A model generated the notes under the pieces. That model searched no databases and had not been told where the DNA came from. It saw nothing but the letters and a program-made list of their open reading frames with translations. The position numbers and the translations under genes are program-made. 26,435 nucleotides of DNA from a virus: the IMG/VR virus record IMGVR_UViG_3300034061_003535, positions 1-26,435 of that record; one strand, written 5' to 3'. Shown here one piece after another: positions 6,701 through 13,325 of this stretch (its first letter is position 1; every line of letters starts with the position of its first letter).

Positions 6701-7737
6701 AGGTGTGTCGTTGCGGACTGAATCTGCTGGATGCGGCCAGCAATGATGGATGAAATTTCGACCTGGCGGCGCTGCCGTTCTTCGCGCAGCGCTTTGCGCT
6801 GAAGCGAACGTTTTGCGTTGTATTTACTGTGTGCGCCCTTTTCGCGCGTCCGCCTTGCTGCAAGCGCGCATTCGTCGGAGCAGTGCCTGGCCTGTGGTCG
6901 ATCGCGCTTGAATTCCTTGCCGCAGTATTTGCAGCGATTCACGCCGGCGAGGTCTGCATATCGCTCGTGGATGATGCGAGACAGGTCTTCCTCGTTCATC
7001 CCGATGTCTTTCGCGGTCTGCGCCATCGTCGCACCGCTGCGCAAAAGTTCCGCCGCCGTCTGCACGCGCGACTCGTATTTGTCTTTGCGCGCCTGTTCTG
7101 CGACAGCGCCCAGTCCCCAGCGGCGAATCGCATTCGAGACCGCATAGCGCGACGCTCCGAATTCTTTCGCAATCGCAGTGCACGATCCGCCATTGCGCAG
7201 GATGGCAGCATGCATCATTTCGAAGTCGCGCTGCTTCCACAGCATCCAGCCGCTTCCGTTCTTTTCGCGGATGCGCTTCGCTGATTGCCGGTGTCGCTCC
7301 ATCCGGCATTCCTGGCTGCAAAGGATCGTACGCCAATGCGTGCTTGCGATTGGTTTACCGCATACCAGGCATCCGCGTTTGGGCATCATCGCCAGACGCT
7401 CCTCATGGGTGAATAGATCGGCCAAAAGATGCTGAACGGTGATCTCAGCAAGATGCAGCTTTTTGGCCACGCACTTCTGAATCCCGCGACATTCGAGCAT
7501 CAATCGCGGGAGCTCGCGACGATAGCGTTCGCGCACCTGCGCACGCCGCCACTCTCTGCGAAGGCCGGACAGTTCGAAGTGCTTGCCCTCGCGGCGAAGT
7601 ACGTACGAAATTGCATCCGCGCTCACGTGATAGTGTTTTGCCAAGTCCTTCAGCGTTTTGCCAGGCTGTTTGGCCAGCTCGATCAATTCCGTGATCCGTT
7701 CATCCGTCCAAAAAAAACGATGTCCTCGTGTGCTCAT
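6697..7737 (-). CDS. Zinc-finger plus multiple helix-turn-helix DNA-binding protein
   Basis: This 346-residue basic protein appears to be built from repeated DNA-binding modules. An N-terminal HTH-like region (LKDLAKHYHVSADAISYVLR) is followed by a treble-clef-like zinc site (CLVCGKP...CSQEC). Then come two further HTH-like regions (CTAIAKEFGASRYAVSNAI and MAQTAKDIGMNEEDLSRII), a second zinc site (CKYCGKEF...CSDEC) and a Lys/Arg-rich coiled tail. The start at 7737 overlaps the preceding stop as ATGA. It lies inside the replication operon, between the helicase-loader segment and the nucleotide genes. A regulator or a sequence-specific nuclease/homing-type accessory is possible, but no catalytic motif was recognised. 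Confidence 0.7.
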   Translation of the reverse strand: MSTRGHRFFWTDERITELIELAKQPGKTLKDLAKHYHVSADAISYVLRREGKHFELSGLRREWRRAQVRERYRRELPRLMLECRGIQKCVAKKLHLAEITVQHLLADLFTHEERLAMMPKRGCLVCGKPIASTHWRTILCSQECRMERHRQSAKRIREKNGSGWMLWKQRDFEMMHAAILRNGGSCTAIAKEFGASRYAVSNAIRRWGLGAVAEQARKDKYESRVQTAAELLRSGATMAQTAKDIGMNEEDLSRIIHERYADLAGVNRCKYCGKEFKRDRPQARHCSDECALAARRTREKGAHSKYNAKRSLQRKALREERQRRQVEISSIIAGRIQQIQSATTHL

Positions 7738-7961
7738 ATCAATCTTGTGTAGTGCGCGATCATCGCGCGGCATCGCATTCCCGATGCCTGGCTGATGATC
7801 CCCGTTGCGACGTATGCCGAAACAATGCCGTGCGCTCGAGCTGCTTCGAGCGCGAACAGATAGGCGCTTTCCTGATCGCGCTGGAGCGCATGCGCGATTT
7901 CACGCAGGTGCTCCAGCGCGCCAAAAAGGAACGCGCGTGCGAGTGCGCGCGTGATGCTCAT
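7734..7961 (-). CDS. Small protein of unknown function
   Basis: This is a 75-residue, alanine-rich, probably helical protein (LEHLREIAHALQRDQESAYLF). It overlaps both neighbours by four bases (ATGA at each end), which is the main evidence that it is translated. A mildly hydrophobic central and C-terminal part is not clearly a membrane segment. I recognise no domain. Confidence 0.55.
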   Translation of the reverse strand: MSITRALARAFLFGALEHLREIAHALQRDQESAYLFALEAARAHGIVSAYVATGIISQASGMRCRAMIAHYTRLI

Positions 7962-8149
7962 GGCATCCTGTCCCGCAGCAGGTCATCGAGCGTGACATGC
8001 TGAGCGACTTCGCCGGCGTCCTTCATGCGCTGGAGGATGCGCGAGAGGCGCTTGCGGATGTCGGCCTTGATCATCGCGGATTCCGCCGCCGCGCGCTTGT
8101 CGTTGTCCGCGCGAAACTGCTTCAAATCTTTCTTCGGTTCATCGCTCAT
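7958..8149 (-). CDS. Small charged helical protein of unknown function
   Basis: This is a 63-residue, highly charged protein (MSDEPKKDLKQFRADNDKR start, many Lys/Arg/Asp/Glu), likely an extended helix or coiled coil. It is joined by ATGA overlaps to the helicase-loader-like gene upstream and to the 75-residue gene downstream. No family is recognised. Its place directly after the loader could mean an accessory role in replication, but that is only positional. Confidence 0.55.
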   Translation of the reverse strand: MSDEPKKDLKQFRADNDKRAAAESAMIKADIRKRLSRILQRMKDAGEVAQHVTLDDLLRDRMP

Positions 8150-8748
8150 GCTGCACCATCCTCGTTCTTCTTCGGAGCGGACAGGCGATTCGCGTTCATT
8201 TTGCGCGCCATCTCGGCGATGAGCGCCTGCACGTCCTGTGGCATGCGCTGTCGCTCAATGCGCGTCGTGCGGATGCGCGTGTATGCATCGCGGAATTGCG
8301 CGCGCCAGGTGCTCTCCTGATCGACTTCCATACCGCACAATTCGCGCCATCCGAAGCGCTGAACCAGAGCGCGCGTGTCATCGGCCATCGAGGCAGGCAG
8401 TTTCTCGCCGATGTAGCGCGCGACTTCCTCAGTAGTTCCCCACGCGCCGTAGCGGCTGATCGCGGACTTCACAGCGGCCCATGCTGCGACCCAGTCATCG
8501 CCGCCGTCAGCGACGTCCTCCCACTTTTTGGCAATCTCGAAGATTTCCGCTGGCTTGGGAAACCACTTGCTGGCCTTGACGTGCTGTTTGATCGCGGCGC
8601 TGAACACCGCGTCGTCCATGTCCGCGAACAGGTCGCACCACACGTCGACCAGCATGCGCATGCTCTGCTCCGTCACGCGCTCGCGCTCCTGCGTGTAGGT
8701 CATGTAGAGGATGCCGATGCCCTTGAAAATCGTCTCGTTAGTTGCCAT
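8146..8748 (-). CDS. Helicase-loader-like replication protein
   Basis: This 200-residue protein starts at 8748, fixed by an AAGGAG site and an 11-base overlap with the initiator gene. Residues about 5-75 (MLVDVWCDLFADMDDAVF, then AIKQHVKASKWFPKPAEIFEIA) resemble the small helical domain of phage helicase loaders/inhibitors of the SPP1 G39P type, with the family-like Trp and the FPxxxEI segment. The rest is helical and basic at the end. It follows the replication initiator, as loaders do in lambda (O then P) and SPP1. It would bring the host replicative helicase to the origin. No AAA+ Walker motifs are present, so it is not a DnaC-type loader. Confidence 0.55.
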   Translation of the reverse strand: MATNETIFKGIGILYMTYTQERERVTEQSMRMLVDVWCDLFADMDDAVFSAAIKQHVKASKWFPKPAEIFEIAKKWEDVADGGDDWVAAWAAVKSAISRYGAWGTTEEVARYIGEKLPASMADDTRALVQRFGWRELCGMEVDQESTWRAQFRDAYTRIRTTRIERQRMPQDVQALIAEMARKMNANRLSAPKKNEDGAA

Positions 8749-9673
8749 TTTTCTCCTTGTAAATTCCTCCCAGCATGCTGAGCATGTCGGTAATCTGCGG
8801 CTTCTTCGTCTGTCGATTATCCGTCGGTTTTGGGATATCCGCGTAACCGTCACGGAATTTCTTCCAACTGCCCGTGAGCTGAAACGGGGTAGGAGGCGAT
8901 CCCTGTCGTCCGCGAAAGTCGCTGGTCTTCCACCATTCCAGGAACGCATGAACGTCAGCAGCGTGCGCGGCTGCATCGCCCGTGCGCAGCTGCTTCGCCG
9001 TTCGCGCAATGATGCCCCCGTTCATTTTTGCGTCCAACACGCAGACCTGAGCGACAGCGTCGAACAGTTCGCGGTGACGCGCCTGTTCCTCGGTTGAGAG
9101 AGTCGCGCGCGATGTGGAGGTTTTTGCGCGCTTGGGCTTCTCCTCAGAAACAGAATCACTAGACGCGACTGGATTGCCAGAGGCGACACGCGCGCGCGAA
9201 GCGCGTCGCGGTACCCTCTGATTCTGGTTCTCTTGATCTAGTTGATTTATTCTAGTTAGGGTTTCATTTTTGAACGAATGTAGTTCAGAATTTGAACTAC
9301 TGTTGTTCAAAATTTGAACTACTGGCGAATCGCCCATTCGTTCAATTTCTGAACTACTGTCGTTCAAATTCTGAACTGCTGGACGCGTCAATGTGTAGAT
9401 CGTCGATCCGCTGAATCGCTTCGTCCTCCGAAGCCAGCCGCGCTTTTCGAGCTCATCGATTGCGCGGCTGATGGTCGCGCGTCCGCTGATTCCGCTGCGT
9501 TTCATGATCGCCTCGTAGCCAGGATACACGCGTTGCTCATCGCGCGTGTGATCCACGTGCGACATGAGCGCAATGAACACCAGCCGCGCCGATTGCGATA
9601 AATCGGATTCCAGCAGCTCCATAGGGACAATCGTGAATGATCCCCATGTGCTGCGGACGTTGATTTCTCCCAT
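8738..9673 (-). CDS. Phage replication initiator (O-like), with origin iterons inside the gene
   Basis: This 311-residue protein has an N-terminal winged-helix/HTH domain of the phage initiator type at about residues 1-100: LSQSARLVFIALMSHVD, then YEAIMKRSGISGRATISRAI and DELEKRGWLRRTKRF. A low-complexity Asn/Ser-rich linker (about 100-145) follows, then a second folded region with LSTEEQARHRELFDAVAQV and an aromatic C-terminal stretch. The linker is encoded by the repeated GTTCA-n5-TGAAC units at 9261-9383, so the protein likely binds its own coding sequence, as lambda O binds ori-lambda. The start has an AGGAGG site five bases upstream. It is followed by the helicase-loader-like gene. Confidence 0.75.
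   Translation of the reverse strand: MGEINVRSTWGSFTIVPMELLESDLSQSARLVFIALMSHVDHTRDEQRVYPGYEAIMKRSGISGRATISRAIDELEKRGWLRRTKRFSGSTIYTLTRPAVQNLNDSSSEIERMGDSPVVQILNNSSSNSELHSFKNETLTRINQLDQENQNQRVPRRASRARVASGNPVASSDSVSEEKPKRAKTSTSRATLSTEEQARHRELFDAVAQVCVLDAKMNGGIIARTAKQLRTGDAAAHAADVHAFLEWWKTSDFRGRQGSPPTPFQLTGSWKKFRDGYADIPKPTDNRQTKKPQITDMLSMLGGIYKEKNGN
9225..9383. repeat. Iteron array and AT-rich segment: probable replication origin
   Basis: Four 22-base units start at 9283, 9305, 9340 and 9362. Each begins with the dyad GTTCA-n5-TGAAC followed by TACTG or TGCTG. A degenerate fifth unit fits at 9261 in the same 22-base register. A 13-base spacer carrying the small palindrome GGCGAATCGCC separates the two pairs. 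The flank at about 9228-9275 is unusually AT-rich for this window and holds TCTAGTT twice (9237 and 9251), a candidate unwinding element. The array lies within the initiator gene, as in lambdoid phages. Confidence 0.75.
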
Positions 9674-9682
9674 TCAGTCCTC

Positions 9683-9880
9683 CTAAAACAGTTTGTGATT
9701 CGTCAACCCGAAGACCAAACACGTGAACGCATGCGCCATCGCAAGCAAGATCATTTTGGATGCGATATCGCGCCTGCCGATCAGAACCAGCCCGACGGTA
9801 ATCAGGAAAATCACAATCAGCCCTGACGTGAAATAATCGGTCAGAAACAGAGCCTCAAAGAGTTTGTCCCAGTGGATCAT
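9683..9880 (-). CDS. Small membrane protein with two predicted transmembrane helices
   Basis: This 65-residue protein has hydrophobic segments at about residues 17-35 (TSGLIVIFLITVGLVLIG) and 41-60, joined by a short basic loop (RRD). It overlaps the repressor gene stop by four bases and precedes the replication initiator. Function is unknown. Small membrane proteins cotranscribed with repressors can act in superinfection exclusion, but nothing in the sequence shows that here. Confidence 0.6.
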   Translation of the reverse strand: MIHWDKLFEALFLTDYFTSGLIVIFLITVGLVLIGRRDIASKMILLAMAHAFTCLVFGLTNHKLF

Positions 9881-10125
9881 CGCTCCCGAGGCCCTTTACC
9901 GGATCGGGTGCGCGCAGCCATTTCAAGCGCCTCTGCTGGATTCCATCGAAGCGCTTTGACGATTCGCGCGAACAGCCACACCGCAGGGAGGCCGCCGCCG
10001 CGCTCGATGCGGTAGAGCGTTACGACGTTGACGTCGCAGCGCTTTGCCAGTTCAGCCATTTCCATGTTGTTCTCGATGCGTCGCCGCTGGATTTCAGCGG
10101 CGATTTCGTGTGCGCTCGTATTCAT
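9877..10125 (-). CDS. XRE-family HTH transcriptional regulator (repressor-like)
   Basis: This 82-residue protein is a single XRE/Cro-CI HTH domain: MEMAELAKRCDVNVVTLYRIERGG covers the two DNA-reading helices, and a short basic tail follows. It is the first gene of the leftward operon and faces the rightward operon across a control region with an operator-like palindrome, the usual layout of a phage genetic switch. The ATG at 10125 has no ribosome binding site. A TATCAT hexamer at 10132-10137 would place the transcript start on the A of this ATG, which suggests a leaderless mRNA as for lambda cI from PRM. A GTG at 10131 is an alternative start. It has no cleavage or dimerisation domain, so it may be Cro-like rather than CI-like. 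Confidence 0.8.
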   Translation of the reverse strand: MNTSAHEIAAEIQRRRIENNMEMAELAKRCDVNVVTLYRIERGGGLPAVWLFARIVKALRWNPAEALEMAARTRSGKGPRER

Positions 10126-10131
10126 GCGCAC

Positions 10132-10160
10132 ATGATATCACGTATGTCAATAATTGATAG
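10132..10160 (-). promoter_or_regulatory. Probable leaderless promoter of the repressor gene
   Basis: On the minus strand TATCAT occupies 10137-10132, exactly -12 to -7 from the ATG at 10125. The matching -35 position (CTATCA, 10160-10155, 17-base spacer) is weak, so activation or strong repression is likely. It overlaps the operator-like palindrome and lies back to back with the rightward promoter. The call rests on spacing alone. Confidence 0.45.
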
Positions 10161-10166
10161 TTGACA
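10145..10166. promoter_or_regulatory. Operator-like palindrome in the divergent control region
   Basis: TGTCAA (10145-10150) and TTGACA (10161-10166) are inverted half-sites spaced by ten bases, with a nested perfect dyad TCAATAATTGA at 10147-10157. The right half-site is the -35 box of the rightward promoter, and the left part lies in the leftward promoter. Binding by the adjacent XRE protein could therefore set both promoters. The binding protein is inferred. Confidence 0.6.
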
Positions 10167-10188
10167 ATCCGTAGAGAAGTGTTATTAT
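10161..10188 (+). promoter_or_regulatory. Rightward early promoter
   Basis: TTGACA (10161-10166), a 16-base spacer and an extended -10 TGT-TATTAT (hexamer 10183-10188) form a near-consensus sigma-70 promoter. Transcription should start near 10195, at the first base of a perfect 11-bp hairpin, so the rightward mRNA would begin with a stem-loop. Confidence 0.8.
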
Positions 10189-10194
10189 CTGCAC

Positions 10195-10230
10195 GTCGGT
10201 CGCTGGAATTGTTGGGGCACAGCGACCGAC
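10195..10230 (+). other. 5' stem-loop of the rightward transcript
   Basis: GTCGGTCGCTG (10195-10205) and CAGCGACCGAC (10220-10230) form a perfect 11-bp stem with a 14-base loop. It begins at the predicted transcript start and ends just before the ACAGGAG ribosome binding site of the first gene. No T-run follows, so it is not a terminator. A role in mRNA stability or translational control is inferred. Confidence 0.7.
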
Positions 10231-10243
10231 ACAGGAGAACATC

Positions 10244-10600
10244 ATGAGCGAAATCACGATCTTCGAGGCAGTGAGTTGCGCGCAGTTCGTTGCGCGCGCG
10301 GAGCACGTGCGCGCAGCGTATCGCGCAGGCGAAATCACGTATACGCAACTTCGTCGTGAGCTGGACGCGCTTCAGCCGAAGCCAGTGCAGAGCGCGCGTC
10401 AGCAGTGCCGCATGGCGATCTCGTGGCTGCGCAAAGCGCGCGATGCAGCACGCGCTTCGCTGTGGTATCAGCACAGCCAGTATGTCGCAGCCGCGCGGCT
10501 CAGCATCGAGGGAATCGTCAGCCGCACATGGCGCGTGCGCATGGCCTGCGCAGCAAACGCGATTGCAATGATGGCCAAGCGCCTGGAGGACCCGCGATGA
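10244..10600 (+). CDS. First gene of the rightward operon, unknown function
   Basis: This 118-residue protein is basic and alanine-rich, and mostly helical (VARAEHVRAAYRAGEITYTQL). It has an excellent ACAGGAG site nine bases before the ATG and sits directly under the rightward promoter and its 5' stem-loop. No family is recognised. The high helix content and basic charge would allow nucleic-acid or protein binding, but no motif shows it. Its stop overlaps the next start as ATGA. Confidence 0.7.
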   Translation: MSEITIFEAVSCAQFVARAEHVRAAYRAGEITYTQLRRELDALQPKPVQSARQQCRMAISWLRKARDAARASLWYQHSQYVAAARLSIEGIVSRTWRVRMACAANAIAMMAKRLEDPR

Positions 10601-10752
10601 GACGCAAGCAGCAAAAGACGACGCCCGCCGAGATCATCGCCGGGACGCTGATCATTTTAGGAATTCTCATCGCCACCCTTTACACGGGCTGGGTCGATGT
10701 TCAGACTGAGCGCGAATACCTGCGCTACGCGCAGGAGCACTTGACGAAGTAG
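10597..10752 (+). CDS. Small single-pass membrane protein
   Basis: This 51-residue protein has a basic N-terminus (MRRKQQK), one transmembrane helix at about residues 11-30 (AEIIAGTLIILGILIATLYT) and a charged C-terminal tail. It starts with an ATGA overlap, and a GGAGG site lies in the end of the preceding gene. Function is unknown. It is the first of several tiny membrane proteins in this operon. Confidence 0.65.
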   Translation: MRRKQQKTTPAEIIAGTLIILGILIATLYTGWVDVQTEREYLRYAQEHLTK

Positions 10753-10753
10753 C

Positions 10754-10840
10754 ATGAACGCAAAGGCGGCAATCACGCTTCTTTTTATTACCGGCGTTTT
10801 GTGCGCCATCAGCGTCGTGCTGATGGCGCAAATGAAGTAA
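10754..10840 (+). CDS. 28-residue membrane peptide
   Basis: The ATG lies one base after the stop of the preceding gene. The reading frame gives a 28-residue peptide with a short basic start (MNAKAA) and a single hydrophobic helix (ITLLFITGVLCAISVVLMA), ending in QMK. The last third of the frame is also a perfect 12-bp hairpin, so selection there could be on RNA, protein or both. There is no strong ribosome binding site, so termination-reinitiation from the preceding gene is the likely route. It is too short to assign a family. Confidence 0.45.
   Translation: MNAKAAITLLFITGVLCAISVVLMAQMK
10802..10830 (+). other. Perfect 12-bp hairpin ahead of the annealing-protein gene
   Basis: TGCGCCATCAGC (10802-10813) and GCTGATGGCGCA (10819-10830) pair perfectly around a 5-base loop (GTCGT). 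The hairpin ends ten bases before the CAGGAG site of the gene at 10855 and overlaps the 28-residue reading frame. No T-run is present. It fits the pattern of hairpins that precede ribosome binding sites in this operon. Confidence 0.7.
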
Positions 10841-10854
10841 CAGGAGAAACGAAC

Positions 10855-11565
10855 ATGAGCGAAACGAACACCAATCCGCACTCGATCGTCGAGGCCGTCA
10901 TCGCGGCCGGGGACCTGAGCAAGCTGACGCCAGATCAGCGCAACACGTATTACCTGACGGTGTGCCAGAGCATCGGCCTGAATCCGATGACGCGACCATT
11001 CGAATACATCGTGTTGAACGGCAAGCTGACGCTCTACGCGCGAAAAGACGCAACTGATCAGTTGCGCGCCATCCGCTCGGTGAGCATCACGCGCTGTGAC
11101 GTCTCGCTCTCCGATCCTGACTACGTGATCGTGACGACGGAAGCGCGCGACGCCAGCGGACGCACGGACATCGACGTCGGCGTCGTAAGTCGCAAAGACA
11201 TGCGCGGGGACCTCGGCAACGTCATCATGAAGAGCGTCACGAAGAGCAAGCGCCGGGTGACGCTCAGCCTGTGCGGCCTTGGGATGCTTGACGAAACAGA
11301 AGTGGAGACGATACCCGACGCAAAGCCATTCACCCAGCAGACCGCGCAGGTCGAAGCGCCGAAGCGAGATGACTCGTGGAAGGACGAAGTCATCACGCTC
11401 GGGAAGCGCGCGGTCGAGGCGGCAAAGACCGCTACGCCAGAACAGGCTGAGGTTCTCTCGGCTGCGGCCAGCATGGGACGCGAAGTGCTGAAGAAGAACG
11501 GATCGTCGACAGCAGACGAGCGCGCTGCCGCGATCAACGCGCTCAAGCAGGCGCTCGGCGAATAG
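10855..11565 (+). CDS. Probable RecT/Redbeta-like single-strand annealing protein
   Basis: This 236-residue protein starts at 10855, with ACAGGAGA nine bases upstream. Residues 20-160 follow the pattern of phage annealing proteins: YYLTVCQSIGLNPMTRPFEY, then LNGKLTLYARKDATDQLR, then a strand-rich part with VTTEARDASGRTDIDVG, then NVIMKSVTKSKRRVTLSLCGLGMLDETEV. This resembles the Beta/RecT segments glNP, a DG-like stretch and the TkAkRRa...GLG...DE ending. The tail is helical and charged, possibly for SSB or nuclease contact. It would anneal complementary single strands during phage recombination. The family is inferred from motif pattern only. Confidence 0.55.
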   Translation: MSETNTNPHSIVEAVIAAGDLSKLTPDQRNTYYLTVCQSIGLNPMTRPFEYIVLNGKLTLYARKDATDQLRAIRSVSITRCDVSLSDPDYVIVTTEARDASGRTDIDVGVVSRKDMRGDLGNVIMKSVTKSKRRVTLSLCGLGMLDETEVETIPDAKPFTQQTAQVEAPKRDDSWKDEVITLGKRAVEAAKTATPEQAEVLSAAASMGREVLKKNGSSTADERAAAINALKQALGE

Positions 11566-11575
11566 TCACACAATC

Positions 11576-11600
11576 GGCCTGGTGCGTGCGACACCAGGCC
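11576..11600 (+). other. Leader hairpin with GTGCGA loop
   Basis: GGCCTGGTG (11576-11584) and CACCAGGCC (11592-11600) pair perfectly over 9 bp around the loop CGTGCGA. It lies between the annealing-protein stop and the AACAGGAGA site of the next gene, without a T-run. The loop motif recurs in two other leaders of this operon. Confidence 0.75.
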
Positions 11601-11613
11601 AACAGGAGAAATC

Positions 11614-11889
11614 ATGGAAACCAAGTATCTCTACCTCGTCCTCTCGTTCGAATTCGGGCTGTCCACGCTCACGACCGTGCACGCGTCGGAAGCCGGCGCT
11701 GAGCAGCGCGCAGCTGCGCTCGGCGGAGCGTTTGTTTCGCGCAAGGTCTGGGACGGCGACGTCCGCGTCGGTATGCGCGTCCGACTCGGCGGCGTGAGCA
11801 CGCCGTACGACGATGACTTCACCACGCCGACCATCCGCGATGAATCCGCCGATGAAAGCTGGGGACCACTCGTGGAGGTGCTCCCGTAA
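11614..11889 (+). CDS. Unknown small acidic protein
   Basis: This 91-residue protein is mostly predicted beta-structure (KYLYLVLSFEFGLSTLTTV), with an acidic C-terminal half (YDDDF, DESADESW). The start has an AACAGGAGA site and lies behind a 9-bp leader hairpin. Its stop overlaps the next start by one base (TAATG). No family is recognised. Confidence 0.65.
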   Translation: METKYLYLVLSFEFGLSTLTTVHASEAGAEQRAAALGGAFVSRKVWDGDVRVGMRVRLGGVSTPYDDDFTTPTIRDESADESWGPLVEVLP

Positions 11890-12182
11890 TGGCTAGGAGA
11901 CAGGAAACCGAGGAATTCGAGGAATTCCTAGAATGGAAGCGCAGCAGGCAGCGCGCATCACGATCGCAACATCGCGAATACAGCGGCTGCTTCGTATTCG
12001 CGATGATCGTGATTTTCGTGATCGGATTCACGTACACGATCGTTCTGGATCGTCGCGCAGCGCGCGGCGAAATCACAGAAGCGGAATGCGCGAAAATCGC
12101 ACGATGCAAGCAAATTTACCTGAGTACGCCGACCAATTTGGCGGCAGAACTCGCAACGCGCGTCGCGGCTGAGGGATGGTAG
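11889..12182 (+). CDS. Single-pass membrane protein, unknown function
   Basis: This 97-residue protein has a charged N-terminal part (Glu-rich, then Arg-rich), one transmembrane helix at about residues 34-53 (CFVFAMIVIFVIGFTYTIVL) and a C-terminal domain with two Cys residues (ECAKIARC). It overlaps the preceding gene by one base. Topology by the positive-inside rule suggests an N-in orientation. No family is recognised. Confidence 0.6.
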   Translation: MARRQETEEFEEFLEWKRSRQRASRSQHREYSGCFVFAMIVIFVIGFTYTIVLDRRAARGEITEAECAKIARCKQIYLSTPTNLAAELATRVAAEGW

Positions 12183-12187
12183 GAGCA

Positions 12188-12466
12188 ATGAAACTCTATT
12201 GGACATACGACGAAGAGCTGGGCTGGTGTGAGCGCAGCCGAATCTACCTGTCCGAGCGGCAGGCGAACGCGGAATGCGCGGACGGCCTGCGCGTTGACAG
12301 GCTCGAAGTGCCGGACACATTCGCGCTCGCAACACGCGCGTATGGCGTGTTCGAGCTCATCGACGATGAGCTCATTTCGCCGCGCCTGCTGTGGTTCACG
12401 CGCGAAGAAGCGCTGGATGCACTTGGCATCGACTGGCAGATGATCGAAGAATTCGAAATCCTATGA
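12188..12466 (+). CDS. Unknown acidic protein
   Basis: This 92-residue acidic protein (YWTYDEELGWCERS, then LDALGIDWQMIEEFEIL) looks compact and alpha/beta. The ATG at 12188 is preceded by AGGAG at a very short distance. An ATG at 12176 in the same frame adds four residues and overlaps the previous gene, so the exact start is uncertain. The stop overlaps the following start as ATGA. No family is recognised. Confidence 0.6.
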   Translation: MKLYWTYDEELGWCERSRIYLSERQANAECADGLRVDRLEVPDTFALATRAYGVFELIDDELISPRLLWFTREEALDALGIDWQMIEEFEIL

Positions 12467-13092
12467 ACAACGAAATCCTGAATAACGACTTGTATCCAGT
12501 TACGCCATTTGATCGCGCCTACGCCGCTTTGCTGAACGACATCATTGCATCAAGATCAATGAAGCGCCTTGCGGCAAAACGTCTTCTCCTCAGGCACTTG
12601 GAGTGGATTGAATTTCGCAGATCGGCTGCGTCATGCGACAAAGAGCTGAACGAAAGCCTTTTTGGGGTTTCGTATTTCATCGATAGCTATGCAGGCGATG
12701 TTGGCATATTCGCAGATGATCTATCTGCTTGGATTCCGGAAATGCCAGCGAGCGTGCAAGAATCGTTTGCGGTGCTGTTCAACTACGATCGTCTTCGGCA
12801 TGCAGAACTTGAAGACAATCTGTGGAACCTGGGGGAAAATTTTGTTTCTGGCAGAGAAGCATATACCGATGACTGCTCAGATCCTGAGCACACCGCGATT
12901 CAAAAAATAATAGAAGAGTGCGGAGGACTCGATCAATATCACGCAATTCAGATTTACGAATTGATGCACAAAGTGAAAAAAGAATTTCGAAATGCAATGC
13001 AGCACGAGTTGAGAATCACATTCCTGAAACACGTGCTTGCAATCGCCAAAGCGCTCCCTAGGTATCGCGGACACGCCAGAGTGCAATCATGA
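12463..13092 (+). CDS. Unknown helical protein with divergent base composition
   Basis: This 209-residue protein is mostly helical and acidic with many aromatic residues, and carries no motif I recognise. Its DNA is visibly more AT-rich than its neighbours and uses codons (AAA, GAA, ATA, TTT) that adjacent genes avoid, which suggests recent acquisition. It begins with an ATGA overlap and ends with another, so it is embedded in the operon. The stretch QYHAIQIYELMHKVKKEF near the C-terminus may form an amphipathic helix. Confidence 0.6.
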   Translation: MNNEILNNDLYPVTPFDRAYAALLNDIIASRSMKRLAAKRLLLRHLEWIEFRRSAASCDKELNESLFGVSYFIDSYAGDVGIFADDLSAWIPEMPASVQESFAVLFNYDRLRHAELEDNLWNLGENFVSGREAYTDDCSDPEHTAIQKIIEECGGLDQYHAIQIYELMHKVKKEFRNAMQHELRITFLKHVLAIAKALPRYRGHARVQS

Positions 13093-13325
13093 ACACGAAC
13101 GAAACCCTCCTCCTCGAAATGCTCAAGGCAACGACGCTCGCGCTGCGCGTCGCGCTCGGCAGCATCGAAGCGCCCTACGCGCAGACGGCGGCGACGATCG
13201 CCACGGAAGTCGTCACCGATCCGAACTATCGCGAGCTGACGCCGGCTCAGCGCGCAGCAATGGCTGACGCGGGAACGGCGATCCAAGAGATGCGGATCGC
13301 CGCTAAATGGCTGAAGGTGAAATGA
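13089..13325 (+). CDS. Unknown small helical protein
   Basis: This 78-residue, alanine/threonine-rich, probably helical protein contains LTPAQRAAMADAG, a stretch like the LTPDQRNTYYLTV of the annealing protein but not enough to infer homology. ATGA overlaps join it to both neighbours. Its GC-rich codon use returns to the operon norm, in contrast to the genes on either side. Confidence 0.55.
   Translation: MNTNETLLLEMLKATTLALRVALGSIEAPYAQTAATIATEVVTDPNYRELTPAQRAAMADAGTAIQEMRIAAKWLKVK

Noticed and set aside
9261-9383. The repeated GTTCA units considered as a CRISPR array.
   Set aside because: The repeats are 22 bases with no real spacers, lie within a coding gene and contain dyads, which fits iterons.
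9877-10243. Search for an integrase and attachment site next to the repressor to prove a temperate lifestyle.
   Set aside because: No recombinase motif or attachment-like repeat was found in the window; lifestyle is left open.
10802-10830. The 12-bp hairpin ahead of the annealing gene considered as a terminator.
   Set aside because: No T-run follows, and the operon clearly continues with a strong ribosome binding site.
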